A DNA stretch of 64,000 nucleotides from NCBI GenBank assembly GCA_030602715.1, contig JAUVZD010000001.1, positions 124,001-188,000 of the forward strand, given 5' to 3'. The translations under genes were made by a program, and so were the position numbers. Below, piece by piece: positions 24,937 to 32,970 of the stretch (position 1 is its first letter; every line of letters starts with the position of its first letter). The stretch is from Candidatus Coatesiibacteriota bacterium. GTDB taxonomy: Bacteria > RBG-13-66-14 > B26-G2 > JAUVZD01. The notes beneath the pieces were generated by a model. It did not search any database. It was not told the DNA's origin and saw only the letters and a program-made list of their open reading frames with translations.

Positions 24937-25455
24937 ATGAGAAGAGCTACTCTAACTATAATTGCCGTGACGGTCGCCGGAATGGTCCTTTTTGCCGGTT
25001 GTCAGCACTACACATTTACCCCCAACCTGCCTGCCTATATCAAGAAGATTGCGGTGCCGATATTTGGCAATTTGACATTTAAGTATGGGCTGGAGAGCGA
25101 CCTTACTCGCATAATCATAGACGAGTTTATCACCGACGGTCACCTGGAGATAGTCAGCGAGGCTGACGCAGATGCCGTCTTGCGGGGAACCATCTCCTAT
25201 TACAAGCTGGAGCCGATCAGCTTTGACGCCAGCGAGGTGGTGACGGAGTATCATTTGACCGTCTCACTCCGGCTGGAGTTTGAAGACATGACCAGCAAGG
25301 AGGTCCTCTGGGAAGAGCCAAATATATATGAATATGTAAACTACTTCCCCCTAGGAACCGGGGGCATACCGGAGACGGAGCAGGATGCCTTTGAGCGTCT
25401 GGCGGAGGTTCTGGCTCAGGATGTGGTTCGCCGCACGGTGGAGGGCTGGTGGTAG
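24937..25455 (+). CDS. lptE: LPS-assembly lipoprotein LptE
   Basis: A 172-aa lipoprotein. After a signal segment with lipobox LFAGC, the mature protein starts CQHYTFTPNLP and contains the LptE-type fold segments IKKIAVPIFGN, TRIIIDEFITDGHLEIV, AVLRGTISYYK and YHLTVSLRLEFED. LptE plugs the LptD barrel and delivers lipopolysaccharide to the outer leaflet, so this supports an LPS-bearing outer membrane. GGAGGGAAAGG precedes ATG 24937; an earlier in-frame start at 24892 would bury the signal peptide. It overlaps holA, a neighbour pairing seen in many Gram-negatives. Confidence 0.9.
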   Translation: MRRATLTIIAVTVAGMVLFAGCQHYTFTPNLPAYIKKIAVPIFGNLTFKYGLESDLTRIIIDEFITDGHLEIVSEADADAVLRGTISYYKLEPISFDASEVVTEYHLTVSLRLEFEDMTSKEVLWEEPNIYEYVNYFPLGTGGIPETEQDAFERLAEVLAQDVVRRTVEGWW

Positions 25456-26495
25456 CGCTCAAGGCTATAGAGGATATAAAGACCGGGAAAATTGCCCCGG
25501 TCTTCCTCCTTAGCGGGGAGGAGACCTATCTCATAGACCAGGCGGTCGCCTATTTCAAGGAACACATATTGAATGGCAGTGAATTTGACCTGCATCAGCT
25601 CTCCGCATCCGAGGTGGAGGTGAGCGAGCTTTCCAGCAACTTGCGCACGCCTCCATTTCTTGCCAAAAAGAGATTGATAATAATCTCTTCAGCCGACAAG
25701 CAAGAAACCGATAAACTGGACGAAGAAGCATGGGGTTTAGTAAGTGAGCAGGCGGACGAGAGGGAGGGTTACTCCTGTCTGCTTCTGGTGGCTCCGTCCT
25801 TTGATAAGCGGCGAAAGGCTATTGCCAAGCTGAGCAAGATGGGCTTGCACATTCATTGCCCCCGTCTCTCACCGCAACAGTTGGAGGATTGGGTGATCAA
25901 GGATGTCAAGCGATATGGAAAGAGGATAGAGCCCAAAGCCAGTCTGCTTTTGATAGATGCCTGTGAAAACAGCCTGGCTAAGATGGCTGGGGAACTTGTC
26001 AAACTCAGCCTGTATGTGGGGGAGAGGGAAGAGATAGGGGAGGAGGACGTGCTTGAGGTGGTGGAAGCCTCCCACCTGGCTTTGTTGGTGTTTGACCTGA
26101 ATAAGTATATTAATCTGCGAAAAATTTCAATGGCCATGAAACTTATAAGGGCTCTCTTTTTTCTGAAAGCTCAATATTTCCGCGGGGACCCGGCACCGCC
26201 AATAATCAGCATAATGGGGCAGCACATCAAAAAGTTGCTTCTGGCGAAGGAATTGGGCAGGGCAACAGCAAAAGGGATTTTAGCATCAAAGCTCGCTGTT
26301 CCTCCATATTATGTTAACGACTATATAAGCGGTGCCGAAAATTACACCCTTGCGGAATTGAAGAGGGCTTTGAGCTTACTGGTGAGGTTGGACTATCTCT
26401 CCAAGATCGGTCGGGTTGAGGCTGAATATGGTTTGATGTTGTGGATAACGGAATTATTCCTGACCGATACTCGGTTAAAAGTGGGTACTTTATAA
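25449..26495 (+). CDS. holA: DNA polymerase III delta subunit
   Basis: A 348-aa clamp-loader subunit that opens the beta sliding clamp. It starts with the VFLLSGEETYLIDQAV segment that leads the N-terminal ATPase-like domain without Walker residues, continues with LRTPPFLAKKRLIIIS, and ends with the helical collar domain. GTG 25449 overlaps the lptE stop by 7 bp and appears translationally coupled to it. The length is usual for HolA. It is co-transcribed with the HNH and lptE genes from the promoter at 24337. Confidence 0.92.
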   Translation: MVALKAIEDIKTGKIAPVFLLSGEETYLIDQAVAYFKEHILNGSEFDLHQLSASEVEVSELSSNLRTPPFLAKKRLIIISSADKQETDKLDEEAWGLVSEQADEREGYSCLLLVAPSFDKRRKAIAKLSKMGLHIHCPRLSPQQLEDWVIKDVKRYGKRIEPKASLLLIDACENSLAKMAGELVKLSLYVGEREEIGEEDVLEVVEASHLALLVFDLNKYINLRKISMAMKLIRALFFLKAQYFRGDPAPPIISIMGQHIKKLLLAKELGRATAKGILASKLAVPPYYVNDYISGAENYTLAELKRALSLLVRLDYLSKIGRVEAEYGLMLWITELFLTDTRLKVGTL

Positions 26496-26534
26496 AAGCT
26501 ATGGAGAAAAACTGTCTATTAAGGAGGGATGAGA

Positions 26535-27524
26535 ATGATTGAGGGAAATATCGGACGAGGTGGCATTCTATTAATACTTATAATTGCGTTATCGTTCTTC
26601 GGCTGTGCCAAGAAGGAGGCGGAGCGGGAGACCGCCGCTGTGGAAGAAGGGTATGCCGAGTATGAGTATGAGGAGGTCATGCCCGCTGAGAAGATGAAAG
26701 AAATTGAAGCCCCCGCTGCTGATTATGCGGATGAAGGTGTAGTCAGTGGGGTAGAGGATGTAACTATTGAAACCTTCGCCGGTGAGGTCACCGACGAGGA
26801 TATCGGAATAGAGCAGATCAAGGTCAGCAGAAAGGTCATCAAGACCGGGAATGTGACCATTGAGGTGGGTAGTGTAGATGAGTCGTTGCAGGAACTGAAC
26901 AAGATATTGGAGAAATACCAGGCTGATATTGACAATCGTATGGTGGTGGGAGCGGGGAAGTATCAGGGAATGTATGCGGTTACATCGGTGCGGGTTGCCC
27001 CGGAACATTTTGAGGAACTGGTTGAGGATGTTAAGGAGTTGGGGGAGCTTAAGGACGAGAACATTTCTGCCCAGGATGTGACCAAACAACATGTGGACTT
27101 GATGGCCCGGCTCAAAAACGCCAGAATGGTGAGGGAACGCTATCAGAGTATGTTGGATAAAGCGGTAACTGTAGGTGAGATGATAACCATAGAACATGAG
27201 CTGGAGCGGGTCAGTGAGAAGATAGAGATGTTGCAGGCGGAGCTGGACAGTCTGATGGATTTGGAGAGGCGCTCCACTCTGACCATAACCCTGCAGGAGC
27301 CGACAAGCTTCTTTGAACCCTTCGCCGGCTTTGGACAGGGAATGATGGAGACATTCAGGTGGGTGGTACAGATATTGATCTACAGCTTACGTGTCTTAAT
27401 TATCTTGATTCCTTTCGTCATAATCTTCATAATTGTCTTCCTGATTATAAAGTTGATAATCAGGCTGGTGCGCTTGCTGGGCAAGCCCAGGGGTAAGCCG
27501 GCGGAGAAGAAGGGAGAGGTCTGA
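26535..27524 (+). CDS. DUF4349 lipoprotein with coiled coil and membrane segment
   Basis: A 329-aa envelope protein. The signal has lipobox SFFGCAK, followed by an acidic Glu/Tyr-rich linker of about 80 residues. The DUF4349 domain begins near SRKVIKTGNVTIEV and includes the coiled coil MLDKAVTVGEMITIEHELERVSEKIEML (split by a hydrophilic turn) and LTITLQEP. A hydrophobic helix near residues 275-305 precedes a basic tail. Family function is unknown; members are usually anchored at both ends in the envelope. ATG 26535 is preferred because AAGGAGG is seven bases upstream, while ATG 26529 touches it. Confidence 0.83.
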   Translation: MIEGNIGRGGILLILIIALSFFGCAKKEAERETAAVEEGYAEYEYEEVMPAEKMKEIEAPAADYADEGVVSGVEDVTIETFAGEVTDEDIGIEQIKVSRKVIKTGNVTIEVGSVDESLQELNKILEKYQADIDNRMVVGAGKYQGMYAVTSVRVAPEHFEELVEDVKELGELKDENISAQDVTKQHVDLMARLKNARMVRERYQSMLDKAVTVGEMITIEHELERVSEKIEMLQAELDSLMDLERRSTLTITLQEPTSFFEPFAGFGQGMMETFRWVVQILIYSLRVLIILIPFVIIFIIVFLIIKLIIRLVRLLGKPRGKPAEKKGEV

Positions 27525-27528
27525 TACA

Positions 27529-27921
27529 ATGGCTAAGGCTGGCACCCCGCCAAGGCGGGGTAGGGATGGCACCCCGCCAAGGCGGGGTAGGGAGAAAAGC
27601 ATAACCAAGGCGATATTGGCAAAGCGCATAGCCGAAAGGTGTGATTTTAGTCAGAGGAGGTCGGCGCAGGCAATTCAAAGTATCCTTGATGAGATTGTTG
27701 AGGCGATGGCGGAAAGTGCTAAGGAAGCTGAACGCAAAGGAAACGATAGGGGCAGGACAAATGTTGAATTCAGGGGTTTCGGTAGCTTTAAGGTAAGGCG
27801 GCGCAGACCACGAATAGCCAAGAATCCACGAACAGCAAAGGATGTATCGGTTCCTGCTAAGTGGATACCTTATTTTAAGGTATCAAAGGAGTTTCGTGAA
27901 TTGATTGCAAAATCAAAATAG
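27529..27921 (+). CDS. HU-family protein with N-terminal palindromic insert
   Basis: A 130-aa HU/IHF-type protein, well above the usual ~90. After MAKA come two tandem 9-residue units, GTPPRRGRD and GTPPRRGRE, encoded by a 27-bp palindromic DNA repeat; ordinary HU sequence resumes at KSITKAILAKRIAER. A second extra stretch, roughly AERKGNDRGRTN, lies before VEFRGFGSFKVRRRR. The DNA-contact region RIAKNPRTAKDVSVPAKW retains the NPRT core and the intercalating-proline context. No other start codon exists before the HU domain, so the insert should be translated. It is 4 bp after the DUF4349 gene and 22 bp before a tiny basic-peptide gene. Confidence 0.88.
   Translation: MAKAGTPPRRGRDGTPPRRGREKSITKAILAKRIAERCDFSQRRSAQAIQSILDEIVEAMAESAKEAERKGNDRGRTNVEFRGFGSFKVRRRRPRIAKNPRTAKDVSVPAKWIPYFKVSKEFRELIAKSK
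27541..27594 (+). repeat. Tandem 27-bp palindromic element inside HU gene
   Basis: Two copies, 27541-27567 and 27568-27594, differ only in the last base. Each contains the hairpin CCCCGCC-AA-GGCGGGG preceded by GGCA and followed by TAGGGA. The unit length is a multiple of three and the reading frame is preserved. Confidence 0.9.
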
Positions 27922-27943
27922 AGCGGAAAGGATAAAATGAAAC

Positions 27944-28036
27944 ATGGGAAGTTCTCGTAAGCAGAAGAGGCGCAAGATAGCAACGCACAAAAGGAAGAAG
28001 CGTTCCCGGGCTAATAGGCACAAGAAGAAGAAATAG
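27944..28036 (+). CDS. 30-aa highly basic peptide, probable ribosome-associated
   Basis: A 30-codon ORF beginning MGSSRKQKRRKIATHKRKKR; more than half of the residues are Lys or Arg, with two His and no acidic residue. GGAAAGGA precedes the ATG by about 11 bases, and a hairpin terminator follows. The sequence resembles the short Lys/Arg-rich peptides with a K-ATHKRKKR-type core that I recall being encoded next to HU genes in Bacteroidota and relatives, and the basic tails of COX24/AURKAIP1-type ribosomal proteins. I infer an rRNA-binding ribosomal peptide co-expressed with HU. Confidence 0.65.
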   Translation: MGSSRKQKRRKIATHKRKKRSRANRHKKKK

Positions 28037-28042
28037 CTGAGG

Positions 28043-28070
28043 GCACCGGTGGGAGGAAGCCGGTGCTTTC
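28043..28070 (+). terminator. Terminator after HU/basic-peptide unit
   Basis: GCACCGG (28043-28049) pairs with CCGGTGC (28060-28066) and is followed by TTTC. The stem is strong but the T-run is short. Confidence 0.55.
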
Positions 28071-28149
28071 AAGTTGAGCAATACTAATTTAACATAATAG
28101 TTCTTATCGGCTATTATCACTTCACTTTCTCACCATTATCTTTCAAATA

Positions 28150-28179
28150 TAAAAGACTCGGGGGCTATTGAAGCCCCCG
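28150..28179 (-). terminator. Terminator of DUF4870/TPR unit
   Basis: CGGGGGCT / AGCCCCCG (28159-28166 with 28172-28179); on the minus strand it is followed by AGTCTTTTA. It lies 28 bp after the DUF4870 gene. Confidence 0.75.
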
Positions 28180-28206
28180 AAATTTACATGCTGGCTTTAG
28201 CTCTCT

Positions 28207-28641
28207 TTAGACCGGATAGCCTTCCTTGTTGACGAAGCGACCTAAGATGGGCATACGCCAGTATTTTCCGCCTGCCGCCTTGATGATGCCTATTATAGCC
28301 ATTATGCCGAAGAAAATCCAACCAATCCACAAGATTAAGATAAAGATCCAGTAGAGTGCGTACCAGATGCCTCCTGGGCCACCACCCATTAAGGCGCTCT
28401 CAAAAGCAGCTCTCCAAGCCATTGATAAGAAGACACCGCTGAGGATTCCGAAGAGAATCCACCAGGCGACCCACACGATGCAAAGTACCATCCCCTGGCG
28501 GGCGTGGAACTGGCTGAACTTGTTGTCCTTGCTGGCAAACATAGGGACAAGGAATAAGATGCCGAGATATGACAACCAAGCCAGTCCCTTCCCTGCTTCA
28601 ATGTCGGCGTCAGTGCCGGCGGGTTTTTTCTCTTCTTCCAT
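28207..28641 (-). CDS. DUF4870-like membrane protein
   Basis: A 144-aa membrane protein with an acidic cytoplasmic N-terminus and three to four hydrophobic segments. The first pair carries the conserved FSQFHARQGMVL motif typical of the DUF4870/Tic20-like family, and the C-terminus has the GGKYWRMPILGRF segment. Members are widespread small integral membrane proteins of unknown function. A shorter homologue is encoded 16 bp upstream, suggesting a gene duplication or a heteromeric pair. The promoter near 29873-29901 probably drives the TPR gene, the homologue and this gene together. Confidence 0.75.
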   Translation of the reverse strand: MEEEKKPAGTDADIEAGKGLAWLSYLGILFLVPMFASKDNKFSQFHARQGMVLCIVWVAWWILFGILSGVFLSMAWRAAFESALMGGGPGGIWYALYWIFILILWIGWIFFGIMAIIGIIKAAGGKYWRMPILGRFVNKEGYPV

Positions 28642-28657
28642 CTACTCTTCCTCCTTT

Positions 28658-29065
28658 TCAGTTATGTTGCTGTTTGGGGGGAATTCTGAATATCATCTTG
28701 TTTTTAACTATCTCATCAAAAACTTCTCGCTCCCAGCCTATAATCGGCACCCGCCACAGGCGCCCTCTGGCGGCGTTAATTGCGGCGATTATGTTTATAG
28801 GCAGAAAGAGAATCATCAATAAATACGGTGCGTGGAGAATATAGGCATTCCCCATCCCGTAATGACCGACTAGTATGTCCACGAGTATAAATATAAGCAC
28901 CTCGGTAACCAATAATGTAACCGCTTGTTCAAAGTGGACTTTTATAAACTCCCTGCGGCGAAGCCCGAGCACCAGCAGACAGAGCGGTCCTAAATAGCAT
29001 ATCGCCGAAAAAAACCTCTCATTCGCTCCCAGATTCTCTCGGTCTTTATATCCCTTAAAACCCAT
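28658..29065 (-). CDS. DUF4870-like membrane protein, second copy
   Basis: A 135-aa integral membrane protein that parallels its neighbour: ANERFFSAICYLGPL opens the first hydrophobic segment, KVHFEQAVTLLV corresponds to the FHARQG motif, and RGRLWRVPIIGWE corresponds to the neighbour's KYWRMPILG. Overall identity is low but the architecture is shared, so the two are likely paralogues. It lacks the acidic N-terminus and has a longer polar C-terminal tail. Function unknown. Confidence 0.68.
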   Translation of the reverse strand: MGFKGYKDRENLGANERFFSAICYLGPLCLLVLGLRRREFIKVHFEQAVTLLVTEVLIFILVDILVGHYGMGNAYILHAPYLLMILFLPINIIAAINAARGRLWRVPIIGWEREVFDEIVKNKMIFRIPPKQQHN

Positions 29066-29074
29066 CTGTTTGCT

Positions 29075-29776
29075 TTATCCCCCGAGATACGTTATTAGCT
29101 CCTCGGCGTCTTCCACAAAAGTCGATTGGGGATATTCTATGGCTATCTGGCTGTAAGTATCCACCGCCTTCTCCGTCTCATCCATTCTAACATAACATTT
29201 AGCCATCTGCATTAGCATTCCGGGAATGAGAGGATGACCGGCGTGCTCCGCACAGGTTTGATTATATATTTCCACCGCCTCTTCCAGCTTCCCCATGGCC
29301 CGATAACAGTCCGCCTGTCCCCACAATGAGACGATGGTTAAAAGTTCCTTATCGGACCTGTGGTGACATTCCTCAAATCTCTCCAGAGCCTTTTTATATT
29401 CTCCCTCTTCAAAATAAGCTACCCCTAAAAAGTAAAGCGCCATAGCGGGATAGACCGTGCCATTATACTTACCATCAAGTAGAGAATACTTCTTCTCCAT
29501 CGCCGAGATGTCCCTCAACTCCACCCCCGCACTACCCTCCGGGGCTTTCCGGGGTTTCATATACTCATCTACAAAGTCGCTGTATTCCAGTGAGGCTTCC
29601 AGTTTTACCTGGTGGCGGTGATAGAAAAACCAGCCCAGAGCGACGCCCACGATTATAACTGATATAACCGATATAATTATGATTTTAGCGTGAGCTTGGA
29701 TGAACTCGCCAATACGCTCAACCAATTCAGATAACTTGCTCTCTTCCCTCTTTCTTTTTCCCTTATCCCTGATCAT
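29075..29776 (-). CDS. Membrane-anchored TPR protein (YfgM-like)
   Basis: A 233-aa protein with a charged N-terminus, one membrane helix at about residues 33-53 (IIIISVISVIIVGVALGWFF), and a periplasmic array of about four tetratricopeptide-like helical pairs. This matches the plan of YfgM-type ancillary translocon proteins or BamD-adjacent TPR proteins, which assist periplasmic folding or scaffold complexes. The motif KALERFEECHH and the KAVDTYSQIAIEYPQS repeat are typical TPR signatures. It is first in a three-gene unit with the DUF4870 pair, and has its own promoter. Confidence 0.75.
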   Translation of the reverse strand: MIRDKGKRKREESKLSELVERIGEFIQAHAKIIIISVISVIIVGVALGWFFYHRHQVKLEASLEYSDFVDEYMKPRKAPEGSAGVELRDISAMEKKYSLLDGKYNGTVYPAMALYFLGVAYFEEGEYKKALERFEECHHRSDKELLTIVSLWGQADCYRAMGKLEEAVEIYNQTCAEHAGHPLIPGMLMQMAKCYVRMDETEKAVDTYSQIAIEYPQSTFVEDAEELITYLGG

Positions 29777-29872
29777 AAGCTGGTCTTATTGCCTGCTCCC
29801 CGGTGAGCAATAATGTATTCTATTTTTAATGCCCTTCTTTATGTAAGACCTAAAGCAATATTATGTGCTAAA

Positions 29873-29919
29873 ATGCTACCACAGGGGTGGGATATTGTCA
29901 AGGAATTATATTTGACAAT
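29873..29919 (-). promoter_or_regulatory. Promoter of TPR unit with inverted-repeat operator candidate
   Basis: Minus strand TTGACA (29896-29901), 17-bp spacer, TAGCAT (29873-29878). Perfect arms ATTGTCAA (29894-29901) and TTGACAAT (29912-29919) are separated by 10 bp and cover the -35 box, so a dimeric regulator could bind there. The remaining part of the 171-bp gap holds nothing else recognisable. Confidence 0.6.
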
Positions 29920-29947
29920 CTTTCCATTTCCCCAACAAAAAAATATA

Positions 29948-31816
29948 TTATCCTTCTTTAGGCTTACCATGAAGATAGTCGTATATTCTCCTTCCCAGAC
30001 TCTTCCCTATTCCCTCCACTGAAGCCAACTCCTTCACGCTTGCCCGCATCAGTTCCTTTCGTCCGGGAAAATTTCTGAGCAGGTTGATGCGCCTTACCTC
30101 TCCGATGCCCGCTATCTCATCCAGAATGGATTGTGCCACCTTGCGACTCTTAATCTGATAACTTCTGGCAAAACGGTGCGCTTCATCCCTCACCCGGGAG
30201 AGCAAGGATAAACCCCTATCCCCTATCTCAATATTCACCACTTCATCTCCGATATAAGCAAAAAACTTATCTCGCTTTCCTTTGGCTAACGAAGCCATGA
30301 GGCAGTCACCGAAATCCACCCCGGCGGAATCTGCCGCCCGCTTAGCCGACCTGAGCTGACCTTTGCCGCCGTCTATTACCAGGAGCTGTGGAGGTTGGTG
30401 GCTTCCCACCCGGAAGCGCCGGGAGACCACCTCGGCTATCATGGCGTAGTCGTCCCGTTTTCTCTCTGTCTGGATTTTATAACGACGATAGAGTTTCTTG
30501 TAGGGCTTCCCCAGGCGGAAGTGGACCACCGAACCCACCGAACCAACCCCGCCCAGAGTGGAGATGTCTATGCCCTCAATATCCGCCACAGTCTCATCCA
30601 GGGAGAGCGCCTGCTGTATCTCCACGAGCGCTGTGTCGGCGCCCTGCTCCTGCTCACGCTTCATCTCCTCGGCGAGGACCAGTTCAGCGTTGCGCTCGGC
30701 AAGAGCCACCAGACGTCTTTTGCGCCCCCTCTGGGGTCGTTTGAGCAGGACTTTGCGACCAGCCCTTCGGGAGATGTGGCTCTGCAGGGCTTGGTGATAC
30801 TCTATCTCCTGGGGGAGGTTTATGACCCGGGGGTATCTCGCCGGGCGGGAATATCTTTCCATCATAAAATGGGAGAGGAGCTCGTCCGGGGAGATTTCGC
30901 CTTCAGCGGATAGAAAATAGCTTTCCCGGTCAATCATCTTCCCCGCCACCATACTGAGCAGAACCACCACCGCATTTTGACCCTTGATGGCACAGCCCAG
31001 GAAATCCTCAAAACCGGTGCCGAACTCAGCCATCTGTTCCTCCAGGATGCGTTCCAATGAGGTGATGGTGTCCCGGATACGAGCAGCGGATTCAAAGTCC
31101 TGGTCGGCGCTGGTCCGCTTCATCTTCTGCTTGAGTTGTTGCAAAAACCTCTTCCCCCCACCCTCCAGGAATTGCCGCAATTTTCTCACATTGCCGGCAT
31201 ACTCTTCCTCGTTTATCCCCCCCTGGCAGGGAGCCATACAGCGATTGATGTGAAAGTTCAGGCAGGGACCCCTCTTTCTTCCTTTGCCGAACCGTTGACG
31301 GCAGGTGCGGATTTTAAAAATTCCCCGAAGCAGATGGAGGGTGCCTCGCAAAGCATCGGCGTCAACATACGGACCTAGATATACGCTTCCATCGGAGACC
31401 AGCTTTCTGGTGAGATATATGCGGGGGAAACTGTCGGAGGTTATCTTGACGAAGGGGTATTTTTTGTCGTCTCGCAGGTTTATGTTATAGCGGGGGCGGT
31501 GTTCCTTGATGAAGTTGTTCTCCAGCACCAGTGCTTCGGCGTCGCTGTTGGTGACGATGAATTCCACATACGCCGTCCGCGCCAGCACCACCCTGGTCTT
31601 AACATCCTTTCCCCCTCTGCGGTAGGAGGCGATGCGCTTGCGCAGTGACTTTGCCTTGCCTATGTACAGGGGTTTTTGGTCTCTATCCCGCATAATATAT
31701 ACCCCGGGCGCATCGGGGATATCAAAGAAGGCGGAATCTCCGGCTCCAATCTGTAAAACCCCGGAGGACTGCCCCGGGTAACGCTTAAAGAATATCCTGC
31801 CCTCCCTATCTTCCAT
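29948..31816 (-). CDS. uvrC: Excinuclease ABC subunit UvrC
   Basis: A 622-aa nucleotide-excision repair nuclease that makes both incisions around UvrB-marked damage. Domains in order: GIY-YIG nuclease (APGVYIMRDRDQKPLYIGKA, residues about 34-53), Cys-rich segment with CLNFHINRCMAPC, UVR motif (FESAARIRDTITSLE) binding UvrB, RNase H-like nuclease domain (DGGKGQL, HRFARSYQ) and C-terminal helix-hairpin-helix pair (IAGIGEVRRINLLRNF). Length and domains are complete. An unusual 30-residue N-terminal extension precedes the GIY domain. The stop of the GCS2 gene lies 2 bp upstream, so the two are co-transcribed. Confidence 0.96.
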   Translation of the reverse strand: MEDREGRIFFKRYPGQSSGVLQIGAGDSAFFDIPDAPGVYIMRDRDQKPLYIGKAKSLRKRIASYRRGGKDVKTRVVLARTAYVEFIVTNSDAEALVLENNFIKEHRPRYNINLRDDKKYPFVKITSDSFPRIYLTRKLVSDGSVYLGPYVDADALRGTLHLLRGIFKIRTCRQRFGKGRKRGPCLNFHINRCMAPCQGGINEEEYAGNVRKLRQFLEGGGKRFLQQLKQKMKRTSADQDFESAARIRDTITSLERILEEQMAEFGTGFEDFLGCAIKGQNAVVVLLSMVAGKMIDRESYFLSAEGEISPDELLSHFMMERYSRPARYPRVINLPQEIEYHQALQSHISRRAGRKVLLKRPQRGRKRRLVALAERNAELVLAEEMKREQEQGADTALVEIQQALSLDETVADIEGIDISTLGGVGSVGSVVHFRLGKPYKKLYRRYKIQTERKRDDYAMIAEVVSRRFRVGSHQPPQLLVIDGGKGQLRSAKRAADSAGVDFGDCLMASLAKGKRDKFFAYIGDEVVNIEIGDRGLSLLSRVRDEAHRFARSYQIKSRKVAQSILDEIAGIGEVRRINLLRNFPGRKELMRASVKELASVEGIGKSLGRRIYDYLHGKPKEG

Positions 31817-31818
31817 AA

Positions 31819-32910
31819 TTATTCTTCAAGAAAGACGGTCCTCAACCAGTTGATAGCCCCCGTCGGGCTTTCTTGCAGTAACTGTTGGTCGGCACCGGTT
31901 ATTCCCCTCTCAACTCTATCAACTATTCTGGATAGCCCCGGAGAAAATTCGCTATTTTGAACATTTTCAATGAGTTCCACAATGCGTTTTTTGGCTGAGA
32001 CTCCCTTTCCCTCAATGGTGAAGATTGCATCCAGTCCGTATCTTTTTGCCTCCTCTCGGTTGGCAACCGCTTCCTCTTCTGTTGGTAGGGAGATGGGAAT
32101 GTCAGCACCAGAAGTGATCGAGCCATCCACCCAGATAAGGATGGAAAGTATCAGTGAGGCGACAGCCAAGGTAGCCGGAAGGTCGGCTTGAGTATCCATC
32201 ACCCTAAACTCAAGGGTGCGCATACCTTTACGATGGCGGACATCCCAATATATGTCCCGCTCCTCCTTTATACCCAGGTGAGCCATCTTTTTGATATATC
32301 GCTCAAGGTCGGTCCATCTTTCCAGGGCAGGGGGAATCCCTACCGTGGGGGTGGGATCGTAGCGGTGCAGGCGGGAGGATTTGTATCCGCTGAAAGCCCC
32401 CTCGTGGAAAGGCGAGTTGACGCTCACCGCCACCACCTCGGGGATGAAAAGCCGAACCAGGTTGACCAGCTTTACCCGTAGTTGATCGTTGGAAACCTGG
32501 TAGTGTACATGCATCCCGAAGTGCACCCCCTCAGCCAGAAGAGCCCCCCCGGAGATCAACCGTCGGTAGCGGGGATTCTCCACCAGGACCGCTTCCTGCC
32601 AGGGGGAGATGGGATGGGTTCCGGATGAGATAAGCCCTAGTCCCAATTTCCCCGCAGAACGGTAAGCGGTGCGGCGCAACTCCCGGAGTTCGTCGTGCAT
32701 CTGCTGGTATCTGGTGCATATTGCCGTGCTTACCTCCAGAATGCACTCGTGCAGGTCGGGCTTCATTCTACCGTCGCGCAGAGGGAGGGGTAAAGTTTGC
32801 AGGACATCGTTTATGGAGTTGTCCATCCTTCCGTCAGGCAGGGTAATGAGACAGAACTCCTCTTCAATGCCGAATTTCATGGGGGGTGGGGTTTGGTTTA
32901 TGCTTGACAT
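31819..32910 (-). CDS. GCS2-family carboxylate-amine ligase (YbdK-like)
   Basis: A 363-aa ATP-dependent ligase of the glutamate-cysteine ligase 2 family. The hallmark FGIEEEFCLI lies near residues 13-22; HVHYQVSN and RTLEFRVMDTQAD are catalytic-core segments. YbdK-type proteins can join glutamate and cysteine weakly, but their natural product is often unknown; no glutathione synthetase is nearby. ATG 32910 and ATG 32880 (MKFGIEEEF) are both possible and neither has a clear SD; the former overlaps the rpsT promoter. The gene is divergent from rpsT. Confidence 0.85.
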   Translation of the reverse strand: MSSINQTPPPMKFGIEEEFCLITLPDGRMDNSINDVLQTLPLPLRDGRMKPDLHECILEVSTAICTRYQQMHDELRELRRTAYRSAGKLGLGLISSGTHPISPWQEAVLVENPRYRRLISGGALLAEGVHFGMHVHYQVSNDQLRVKLVNLVRLFIPEVVAVSVNSPFHEGAFSGYKSSRLHRYDPTPTVGIPPALERWTDLERYIKKMAHLGIKEERDIYWDVRHRKGMRTLEFRVMDTQADLPATLAVASLILSILIWVDGSITSGADIPISLPTEEEAVANREEAKRYGLDAIFTIEGKGVSAKKRIVELIENVQNSEFSPGLSRIVDRVERGITGADQQLLQESPTGAINWLRTVFLEE

Positions 32911-32932
32911 TTTAGTTAGATTTTGTTAGCAT
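32904..32932 (+). promoter_or_regulatory. Promoter of rpsT
   Basis: Perfect TTGACA (32904-32909), 17-bp spacer and TAGCAT (32927-32932), giving a short leader before the TTG start at 32971. It overlaps the 5' end of the divergent GCS2 gene. Confidence 0.75.
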
Positions 32933-32970
32933 CCCATCCAATAAAAAACTAAAACTCAGGAGGAGAGAAC

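Noticed and set aside
31819-32910. Glutathione pathway
   Set aside because: The GCS2/YbdK family often lacks physiological GshA activity and no gshB is present.
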